Shown one piece after another: positions 56,180 to 64,000 of a stretch of DNA of 64,000 bases (position 1 is its first letter; every line of letters starts with the position of its first letter). This stretch comes from Chelonoidis abingdonii (lineage: Eukaryota > Chordata > Testudines > Testudinidae): positions 145,943,329 through 146,007,328 of the forward strand of contig NC_133773.1 of assembly GCF_003597395.2 (NCBI RefSeq), written 5' to 3'. The position numbers and the translations under genes were made by a program. The notes beneath the pieces are model-generated. The model did no database searches and had not been told where the DNA came from. It worked only from the letters and a program-made list of their open reading frames with translations.

Positions 56180-56248
56180 AACATAGAATCCCAGAAGATC
56201 AGGGTTGGAAGGGACCTCAGGAGGTATCTAGTCCAGCCCCCTGCTCAA
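56180..56248 (-). mobile_element. CR1/SINE tail fragment
   Basis: CATAGAATCCCAGAAGATCAGGGTTGGAAGGGACC continues to CCAGCCCCCTGCTCA, the inverted CR1-type tail, and is too short to tell LINE from SINE. Confidence 0.7.
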
Positions 56249-56249
56249 T

Positions 56250-57350
56250 GGGATGGGAACTGGGAATTGTTTAAGAAGCTAAAAGAGCCACAATCAAGCA
56301 AGAAGCAGACAGACAGTCTGGTTTGGAGGGCAAGGAAAGGCAGCTGTGCTGTAGCAACGCGAATAAAGAGGAAGGTGATAGTAATGAATATAATTATCAG
56401 AGCTAGAACTGATAAGTGAGGCAAGTGGACACAAGGAGCAATCGATGGCTGCAGAGTTAAGGACAGGAAGGAGGAGCGATTGAAGGATACAGGAAGAACA
56501 AAAAGAATCCTAACAATGGGATTGTTCCACTCCAAGATGGAAATGGTAGAATTGTCAATGCTGCAGAAAAGGCAGAGGTGGTCAATAGATATTTCCATTC
56601 TGTATTTGGGGGAAAAAGATGTAGTCGTATCATCTGACAATGATGCAACACTTTGCTTTCCAAGAGTAACTGAGCAGGATGTTAAAATGGCAGCGACTAA
56701 AGATAGAAATTTTAAAAATCAGCGGGTCTGGATAACTGGCAACCAAGAGTTTTAAAAGAGCTGGCTGAGGAGGTCTCTGCATCGCTAATGTTGCTTTTCA
56801 ATAAGCCTTGGAATACAAGAAGTTCCAGAATATTGAAGGAAGGCTAATGTTGTGCCAATATTTAAAACTGGTAATGAGGATGATCCAGGTAATATAGACC
56901 TGTCAGTCTGGCATTGATCCTGAGCAAGATAATAAAGCAGCTGATATGGGACTTGATTAATTAAAATTAAAAGGAGGTTAATATAGTTAATGCTAATCAG
57001 CAAGGGTTTATGGGAAATAGATCCTGTCGAACTAACCTGGTATGTTTCTTTGATGAGATGATAAGCTTGGTTGATACAGGTAACAGTGCTGATGCAATGT
57101 ACTCACACTTCTAGAAGGCATTTCCCTTGGGATTGCACAACGTTCTAATTCAAAAACTAGAACGATACTAAATGAATATGATCCACATTAAATGGATTAA
57201 ATCCTGGCTAACTGATCTCTCTCAAAAATATAACTGTACACAGAGTATTGTCATTGAATGGAGGTGTTTCTAGTGGTGTCCCACAGGGATCAGTTCTTGG
57301 TCCTACAGAATTTAACATTTTTATCAATGACCAGGAATAAACAGAAAAGC
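56250..57350 (+). mobile_element. Old CR1/L3 LINE, ORF2 with RT domain
   Basis: Plus-strand frames show, in order, an N-terminal stretch with IVNAAEKAEVVNRYFHSVFG, RPVSLALILSKIIKQL, NQQGFMGNRSCRTNLV-FFDEMISLVDTGN, a YSHF-KAFPLGLH relic of the YLDFSKAFDTV block, and finally GVSSGVPQGSVLGPT-FNIFIN near 57275-57330. Many stops and frameshifts show great age. Confidence 0.75.
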
Positions 57351-57480
57351 AGCCCTGAGGAAGTTTTCAGAAGGCACAGCAGAGCAATCTGGATCACGTG
57401 GTAAGCTAGGCACAAGCAACCAACATGTGCTTTAATACAGACAAATGTAATGTGTACATCTAGGAACAAAGCCTGTAGGG

Positions 57481-57880
57481 CAGTGGTGCCCAAACTTCTC
57501 CTGTCACTCCCCTCTTACCCATACTGGAATCTGTCCGCGTCCCCCTCCGTAACCGTTACTGCCCCGTCAGCTCAGCCGAGGAGCTCAGGCTGACAGCGCA
57601 GCTGGGGCAGAACTGGGGATGAGGAAGGAGCTGGGGCTGGAGGTGGAGCTGAGTTGGGGCAGAGATGGAACAAGGGCAGCCACAGAGCTAGGCTGAGGGT
57701 GGAGAAGGGGGCGGAGTGAATCTACAGCTGGGGCTGGAGCTGGGCTGGGGGCATAGTGGGGCTAGGAGATGCTTCCTCCTCTCCTCCCATTGGGCCTGGC
57801 CTGGGCCCCACCACATCCCCTCCCTGAATGTTCCTGTGTGTCCCCCTAAAGGGGGCATGCCCCACGCTTTGGTAACCATG
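57481..57880. mobile_element. hAT MITE, 400 bp, TSD CTGTAGGG/C
   Basis: It starts CAGTGGTGCCCAAAC and ends TTTGGTAACCATG, whose complement CATGGTTACCAAA mirrors the start with one lost base. CTGTAGGG before and CTGTAGGC after form an 8-bp duplication with one mismatch. It sits between decayed CR1/L3 segments. Confidence 0.8.
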
Positions 57881-57964
57881 CTGTAGGCCATACATACAAG
57901 ATGGGGCACTCTGCCCTGGGAAGCAGTGACTCTGAAAAAGACTCAGGGGGCGTAGAACCAATGG

Positions 57965-58335
57965 GTGATAAGGGACCACAAGGCCCAGCTAGTCTAACCC
58001 TCTGGCAAGATGCAGGATCTGTTGTGTCTGACCCATCCCAGACAAACGGCTCCCACATCCTTTCACAACCCTCCAGCGAAGGAGCTTCCACGACCCCCAG
58101 GCATCTGTTCCATTGTCCGACTGCTCTTACAGGGAGGAAGTTTGTGCTAAGATTTAATCTCAATCTGCTGTGCTGGAGTTTGACCCCATCGCCCGTCATC
58201 CTGCTGTCTGTGGCAAAAGAGAACAACTTTTCTCCATGTTTTTAATGGCAGCCTTTCAAGTGTCTGAACACCGCTACCATCTCCCCCTTTAATCTCCTCT
58301 TTTCCAAACCAAACATAGCCAGTTCCACCAGCCTT
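57965..58335 (-). mobile_element. CR1/L3 3' part, minus orientation
   Basis: The left end has AGGCCCAGCTAGTCTAACCCTCTGG, an inverted CR1/L3 3' UTR. To the right the minus-strand frame reads LKLQHSRLRLNLSTNFLPVRAVGQWN-LGVVEAPSLE, the ORF2 C-terminal domain. It abuts an L3 copy in the opposite orientation. Confidence 0.7.
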
Positions 58336-58339
58336 GGTG

Positions 58340-59060
58340 CGTATGGCTTGCATTGTGGTCTGTCCCTCTGATCATCAGTATGGCGACAATCAGCGGAACA
58401 CGATATCCCAGCGTGATGCTGTGGCCAACAGGGCTAATGCTATCCTGGGATGCCCAAACAGGGGGATCTCGGGCAGAAGCAGAGAAGTGATTTTCCTTCT
58501 GTATCTGGCAGTGGTGCGACTGCTGCTGGGATCCTGCGCCCAGGTCTGGTGCACGCCATTCAGGACGGATGTGGATCAATTGGAGGGCGGGGGGGCGGGG
58601 AGGTCAGATTAGAGCCAGGAGAATGGTTAAAGAGCTGGAAAACCTGCCTTGTAGTGGCAGGCCCAAGGAACTAACTATTTAGCTGAACCTTCTCTTTGGT
58701 AAGGGGTGACTCGATCACAGTCTACAAGCAGCTATGAGGAGAACCGACATTTGACAATGGGCTCTTCCACCCAGACACAAAGATATGGCAAGATCCAATG
58801 GCTGGAAATTGAAGCTAGACAAATTCAGACCAGAAATAAGGCGTGCGGTTTGAACAGGGCGGGTAGTGAACCACTGAACAGTGTCCCCAGGGGAAGGATG
58901 GATTCTCCATCACTGGTGATTTTTCAATCAAGACGGGATGTTTTTCTAAAAGCTCCGCTCCAGGAATTACTTCGGGGCAGGTCTCTGGCCTGGGCTATGC
59001 AGAAAGGAAGGACGATCAGAGTTGTCCCTTCTGGCCTTGGAATCTATGAGTCTCTGTACC
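58340..59060 (+). mobile_element. CR1/L3 ORF2 C-terminus and 3' UTR
   Basis: RANAILGCPNRGISGRSREVIFLLYLAVVR and DVDQLEGG are the well-known ORF2 stretch after the RT. About 300 bp later come the DVFLKAPLQELL motif and the terminal ...GGCCTTGGAATCTATGAGTCTCTG. The frame is broken several times. Confidence 0.75.
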
Positions 59061-60094
59061 GTGGCTCTGGTGTACCAGGAGATCAGACCAGGCTGTGATC
59101 TGGGGTGCCTTGCACAGCACTCGAGACTGTAGGAACCTGGGTGACTAGTGAGCAGGTCCAGGTAGGGACCCCTGTTTTTGCCCCTGCCACTTCACTCTGA
59201 GTCTGACCCACTCAGCACTGACCCCACCCCTACAAGTTAGAGATTTATTTACAAAATCAAAGTCGCCCAGTTCCACTGGCAGAGGGAACATTGCCTGGGA
59301 GGTGGTGCCCGTTCGCGGGCGATGGCAGGGCCCCTGCCAGCGTGTTCCACCTCACCTCAGCCCCAATGCTCCACTCAGTCTAATGCCAACAGCGCCGCTG
59401 GTTTGTGCATCGAGGGCACCTGTTCCCTCGGGACTGGGCTGAGACCCCCAACTCATTTCACAGAGAGGCCAGCGAACAGTCTCTAGAGGGGGCAGTTTTC
59501 CCTGACGCCCGGCCTGCCCCGCTTTGACCAGGTGACAGCCTCAGCAAACCAGAACTTGCCTCCTGCGTGGCCCCGCACCTCAGAAGCTCTGCATTTGCGA
59601 ATGCGCGTCCACTCTGCCCTTCAGTCCCACATCCTGCTGGATGGGAATATGCCCCCCGCCCCCTCTCAGGGAAAGCCACGCGTGGCAGCAGCCTCATTGT
59701 GACACTGCGAGCAGAAGTGCTGCTTCTGACATCACAGACCAGGGCAGTGCACACCAGCTGCTGCGGAGCGAGGGGGCAGGTTAGCTTCATTTCAGCTGCC
59801 CTCAGGGCTGGCCAAGATGCATGAGTGGGACCAGCGTTCGAGGGGAAGCACGTGGTCCAGGAGCAGAGGAAGGCAGGTCTCGTGTTTAATGCACTCGACT
59901 GGGACTCAGGAGATTTGGCTTCATTTTTCCAGCTGCCGAAGAGGGGTTACCATTGCCCCTTGTCCAGCTGGACCGCCACGAAGCTGCCTGCCTCCCTGGG
60001 ACAAGCAGGGCCAGCCCCTGGGAGCCTGCATGGGACCCTGGGACGTCCGTGGCCCACGGGGTGTCCGCAAGCCGCTTTCAGGGGGTCCTCAAAG
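59061..60094. other. Unassigned DNA with a SINE-head trace
   Basis: TTTAATGCACTCGACTGGGACTCAGGAGATTTGGCTTC (59886-59923) resembles the tRNA-derived head of a CORE-SINE. Nothing coding. Confidence 0.4.
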
Positions 60095-60300
60095 CAGGGC
60101 CAGCATTAGACTGGCTAGGGCCCAGGGCAGAAAGCCCAGAGGCCCAAGCCCTGGTGGCTAGAGCCCCGCTGTCCTGTGGGGCAGAAGCCCTGAGCCTCCC
60201 TGTCATGCTGGGCTCGAGCCCAGAGTCCCAAGCCCCAGCACCCCACAAGGCAGAAGCCCCAAATCCCAGCACCCTGCGGCTGAAGCCCAGAGCACCGGTG
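60095..60300. mobile_element. hAT-like fragment with internal GCAGAAGCCC repeats
   Basis: It begins CAGGGCCAGCATTAGAC, as other hATs here, then repeats AAGCCC-AGAG/GCAGAAGCCC modules. No 3' terminus or second TSD copy could be seen. Confidence 0.35.
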
Positions 60301-61035
60301 CCTTGCACTGACCTGTCCTGTGACTCGGCTCCGGCCAGGCCTCTGGTTCGTGGTCTGTGGGGAGTCCAGCGACAGGTTAGACAAGGGACTCCAGGCTTCC
60401 CCTTCGGTTGGGGTCTCGTGGTCCAGAGTCTTCTGTCTTCAGGGCCTTTCCTCGGCTGGATTCCCTGCCCCGGGGTAGACTTCTGTCGTCAGGCCTGCCT
60501 GGGGGTTGGGAGGGGAACCTGGGCCCACCCTCTGCGCCTGGTTCCGATCCAGGCCCACAGCTAAATTCTGCACCCCAAAGTGCTGCACTGGTGCCTCCCT
60601 GGATCACCTCCTACCACTCCCCTCTCTTCCCAAAGGAGGGAGTCAAGTCAGCGAACAGCTGGGCTCGAAGGGCCGGTCTCAGACCTTCGCAGGGCTGTCC
60701 GAGCGCCTGTCCACAGAGCTGGGCTCCAGGCTGCAGGCACGTCTGCCACCCCCTGCCCAGAAACCCCTTTCCCCCCACAGGCTGCTTCCGGCTCAGCTGC
60801 CCTCCTCTCCTTTTAAACTGGTCGGTGGCGGGGCGACGACTCACCGGCGGTGCCTCCTGCTGGTTGCCCAGGGAATTAGCTCTTCCAGCCCAGAAAGCCC
60901 TCTGATGCCTCACCTGCTGCTGGCCCCTGTGTCCCTCCCAGACCCCGGTGCCCTTTGACCAGGGGTTTTGCCCACTGCAATAACCCATAATCTGGGTCTC
61001 CCCACCCAGGGGAGTCCCCAACCCTCTATCCCCAC

Positions 61036-62057
61036 TGTCATAAGTAGATAGGTAAGGTAAGGGTTAAGTTTCTTTTACCTGGAAAGGGTAACCAAACACC
61101 TGACCAGAGGACCAATCAGAGAACTGGATTGTTTAAAGTCGGGGCGGAATTTGTATACTCGGGGTCTTTTTTGTTTTCTCGCTGTGAGTAAACAAGGTTT
61201 CCTCCTAACTCCTTCTTATTTCAAATATTATACAAAAGTCTGTGAGTACAAAGGAACCCCCAAAGCAAGTCGGCTATGTGGAGCTTTGGGTTGTACAAAT
61301 AGATGTGGATGGCTGTGTCTTTTGTGTTTTCTCGGCTGTGAGTTAACAAGCTTCCTCCTAACTGCATCTTATCTCCAAGTGTCTCCTACGCATCTGTGAA
61401 TACAAGGAACCCCCAGCAATTCGGCTATGAGGAGCTTTGGTTGTATTTACATGTATGTGGATTGGTTGGACTGGTTTAATTGGGCTATCTTTTAAATCTG
61501 ACTGTTTCTTCATATTTCTTATAAGCAAGAGCCTGTATTGAGTTTCTTAAAGCAAGATTATTGTTTTATATTTCTTTCTTTTTTTTCTATAAAGTTTTTT
61601 CTTTTAAACCTTGTGAAAGTTTCTTTTTCTAGTAAGGCAGAGAAAGTGAAACCTCTGTATCAGGTACCTGTCTCCCTCACGAAGGCAGGCACGGGGAAAG
61701 GCAAAGCAAGCTGTTGGTATTTTGCATTCTCAATTGTCCTGAGGCAGAGAACGCTTATCTCTGGGAACAGAAGAAACCGGTTTCTTGGATACTTGCAGGC
61801 TAGACCAAGAGGCAAGCTGGGAAGGAGGGGGAAGGGGTTTTCTCCCCTGCTTTTAGCATCCAAGGGATTTGGAATCTGGGTGCCCCACCAAGGGAGGGTT
61901 GGGGACACCAGAGAGAGGAAAGGGGGGATCAGGCCCTAGCAATTCCTGATCTGGTGGCAGCCTATCAGATCTAAGCTGGAGATTAAGCTTAGAGAACTTC
62001 ATGCTAGTACTTCATATTTGAACTCTAATGTTCAAATTGAGGATTAATACTATGACA
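61036..62057 (+). mobile_element. Solo LTR, 1,022 bp, TSD CCCAC, inserted in an older repeat
   Basis: The LTR has TG...CA ends (TGTCATAAGTAG ... TACTATGACA) and is flanked by the perfect 5-bp duplication CCCAC (61031-61035 and 62058-62062). A CCAAT-type box lies near 61112. It holds an internal tandem duplication. It splits a repeat whose uninterrupted relative at 25.4-26.2 kb shows the empty site. No internal retroviral genes are present. Confidence 0.9.
61163..61462 (+). repeat. Internal tandem duplication of ~150 bp in the LTR
   Basis: Two adjacent blocks (about 61163-61312 and 61313-61462) share in the same order the segments TTTTCTCG-CTGTGAGT, CTTCCTCCTAACT, a run with CTGTGARTACAA-GGAACCCCC, TTCGGCTATG-GGAGCTTT and GGTTGTA. 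They differ by small indels. This resembles the repeated enhancer segments of retroviral U3 regions. Confidence 0.7.
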
Positions 62058-62523
62058 CCCACCTCACCTCAGTGGCTACTGCCAGTCACCATCCAGCCCC
62101 CACTCCTTGGGGCCGACGGCAGCCTGTGAACCACTCATCATCAGCGGGGGGGCTGGACCAGCTGCCTCTGCCTGTCTCTGGGCTTCCCCTCTGCAGCCCC
62201 AGCGCCCTTTGTGGGCCCTTAACTCGGCCTGCAGCCTGGGGCTTTGCTAGGCCGGAGCTCCCCAGCTCCCTCTGCCTTTCCCCAGCCCTGCTCCACCCTA
62301 GATACCCTCCTCAGCTTCCCACGCAGCCAGGCACTTCTCTCTCAAGGAGCCAGAGAGGGTGTTTTCTGGCCTAAAGCCTGCAGCCCTCTTACAAGGGCCA
62401 GCTGGGCCCTGATTGAGCTGGCCACAGCTGTGGCTGCTTCTCCAATCAGCCCAGCTTTTCCCCAGCCCTCTCCCAGGCTGCTTTAACCTCTTCAGGGCAT
62501 GAGTGGGGGACCACCCCACTACA

Positions 62524-62789
62524 TGCTCCTCCAGCCCATGCATTGGAAGTGTGGCAGGGCAGGACCCCCTGGGCACAGAGCAGCGCTTTAACCCTGTCCT
62601 CTCCAGCGTGGGGTTTGTGCACCCCATCCCAGTCACACCGAGTTAAACCTCAGGGCTGTTGTATGGAACACCCTGAAGGCAGGGGCTGAGAATAGTTCTC
62701 AGTTGGCTTCGCAGAGAGTGTACCACCATCCTCTGCACAGCTTCAGAAACAGCTGCTGAGCCTGGCCAGTCCCTGCCACAGCCTAGTTT
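62524..62789. other. Junction between old LTR-like repeat and Gypsy pol
   Basis: The sequence may be further-decayed Gypsy RT (for example around 62700-62790) but no motif was clear enough to call. Confidence 0.35.
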
Positions 62790-63561
62790 GGGGCACGTCT
62801 GGGGCCTCTGAGATGAGCAGCTGAAGTACCTTACCTGGGATATCAATTGGGGAGCTGCTGCCTGAAGACGGAACCAGCCAAGGTGGAGGTGATCAGAGAC
62901 TGGCCACCTCCCCAAACTAAAAAGCAGGTCCAGGCCTTTATTGGGAAGGCGGGGTACTATCGAAGGTTCGTGCCCCACTTTAGCACCATAGCCGCCCCCC
63001 TCACTGAGCTGTGCAAAAAGGGGAAGCCAGACAAGGTGGTCTGGACTGAGCAGTGCCGGGAGGCTTTCCGGGCGCTGAAGGAGGCTCTGGTTAGTGGCCC
63101 AGTTCTGGCAAACTCAGACTTTGACAAGCCCTTTATGGTGTTCACCGACGCCTCAGACACGGGACTGGGGGCGGTGTTAATGCAGGAGGATGAAAAGGGG
63201 GAGAGACATCCCATCGTGTACCTGAGCAAGAAGTTGCTACCCCAGGTGCAGAACTACATGGCCATCGAGAAGGAATGCCTGGCCATGGTGTGGGCCCTTA
63301 CGAAACTGGAGCCATATCTCTTTGGGCGACACTTCACCGTGTACACCAACCACTCTCCCCTGATCTGGCTACACCAGATAAAATCAACACCAAGCTCCTG
63401 AGGTGGAGCCTGCTCCTGCAGGACTATGACATGGACGTGGTCCATGTGAAGGGAAGTGCCAACCTGATAGCGGACGCGTTGTCCCGGAGAGGGGGCCCTG
63501 AACTTCCCCAGATCACTGCTCAAAGTGACCCCGCTCAGTTCAGTCTCGAAGGGGGGAGAGA
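62790..63561 (+). pseudogene. pol: Ty3/Gypsy pol 3' part: end of RT and RNase H, frameshifted
   Basis: This is the 3' end of a Gypsy-type retrotransposon polyprotein. The frame open at 62847-63401 carries the RT thumb/connection signature (FIGKAGYYRRFVPHF near its residue 30), the RNase H start with the catalytic Asp in FTDASDTGLGAVL, and the EKECLAMVWAL helix. Similarity continues about 35 bases upstream of that ATG, where an in-frame stop occurs, so the start is not a real one. Near 63370 the frame shifts; the rest of RNase H continues in another frame to about 63574 with the HVKGSANLIADALSR signature. Pol ends right at a polypurine tract (63549-63561) and an LTR, with no integrase after RNase H. 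The copy is 5'-truncated, as the RT active-site region is not recognisable upstream, and it must be inactive. Confidence 0.85.
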
Positions 63562-64000
63562 TGTGACGCAGTAGGGAGCGGGGTGGATTGACCTGGGAAT
63601 GTCACTTAGTTTTACTGGACTGTCTGCATGGGGGATGGGAGAGCATGGGAGGGCGAGAGTCGGCTCCTGGAAAGATGATCCGGGCCCAGGCAGGGCAGCA
63701 CGCTGCGGTGAGCAGAGCTGGAGCATCGGGCTCCCTCGCCCCACAGGACAGGGCCACCTCCCAGGATGGCAGCCGAGAAGCCCCTGCCACCTGCCCCCCG
63801 GGAGAGCCTGAGGGATCGTCTGTACTTTGGGTCCCTTTTCAGAGCCCAGGGCGCTCAGCCGGGCCCCTCAGACCCACGGGAGGCCAAGGGCCTAGCCCCT
63901 CACACAGACCAGTCCCCGTTTGCCGTGTGGGGAGTGCAGCCTGAGCCGGACCGTCATGGGCGGGGGCAGGATTCCTTTGTTTACCGTCTGGGCTGCAGCC
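63562..64000 (+). mobile_element. 3' LTR of the Gypsy element, running off the window
   Basis: The LTR begins with TGTGACGCAGTAGG immediately after the polypurine tract that ends the preceding pol remnant. The first bases match the starts of LTRs at 8321 and 10816, but the body differs, so it is a related subfamily. Its end lies outside the window or was not recognised. Confidence 0.6.

Larger units (their letters stand above)
60310..62523 (-). repeat. Old LTR-like repeat family, copy 2, split by the 61.0-kb solo LTR
   Basis: The flanks 60840-61030 and 62058-62523 match 25640-26230 in the same order: CTGGCCCCTGTGTC-CTCCCAGACC, then GGCTACTGCCAGTCACCA, CAGCCTGGGGCTTT, GGAGCTCCCCAGCTC and CCCAGCCCTGCTCCAC. 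Read on the minus strand it would start TGTAGTGGGGTGG at 62523, an LTR-like start. The portion 60310-60840 probably belongs to the same element but has no second copy here. The classification as an LTR retroelement is inferred. Confidence 0.55.

Overview
This window looks like vertebrate nuclear DNA, most probably from a turtle. It is GC-rich and intron/intergenic in character, with no bacterial-style gene layout. The repeat content points to a sauropsid: CR1/L3 LINE fragments in both orientations, a tRNA-headed SINE with a CR1-like tail (the type described from turtles), MIR-like CORE-SINEs, many short hAT and Tigger-like DNA transposons, Ty3/Gypsy fragments and solo LTRs with clean 5-bp target-site duplications (TSDs). 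The turtle assignment rests on recognising these repeats by eye; no search was run.

Layout. 0-9 kb: hAT remnants, a truncated ERV-type LTR, a 17-unit minisatellite (4.5-5.1 kb) and LTR pieces. 9-15 kb: a SINE nested in a MITE, a Tigger-like element, an assembly gap, a Gypsy 3' LTR, a decayed Ty3 pol on the minus strand interrupted by a hAT, and CR1/L3 pieces. 15-25 kb: mostly unassigned DNA with MIR copies, a candidate conserved non-coding block and a solo LTR holding a 927-bp gap. 25-35 kb: a 2,477-bp segment present twice, 5,164 bp apart, almost identical; a 1.5-kb fold-back repeat and a 519-bp solo LTR lie beside the second copy. 35-37 kb: a solo LTR whose sequence is full of small deletions. 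37-46 kb: sparse, with possible conserved non-coding blocks, a promoter-like site, an LTR-rich block and a degenerate tandem repeat. 46-51 kb: LINE, hAT and unassigned sequence. 51.7-55.8 kb: two related, unrecognised small membrane-protein exons on the minus strand, the only host protein-coding candidates I support. 54.5-59 kb: stacked LINE fossils. 60-64 kb: an old LTR-like repeat split by a 1,022-bp solo LTR, then the 3' end of a Gypsy element.

The strongest biological lead is the small membrane-protein pair. Both exons start after a good splice acceptor with the same eight bases, both encode about 80 almost wholly hydrophobic residues, and they share internal motifs and a similar C-terminus. 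The strongest structural lead is the duplicated segment. Its first copy truncates elements that are intact around the second copy, begins at a single-N seam and sits inside a split Gypsy LTR, so it is more likely an assembly artefact than a true duplication.
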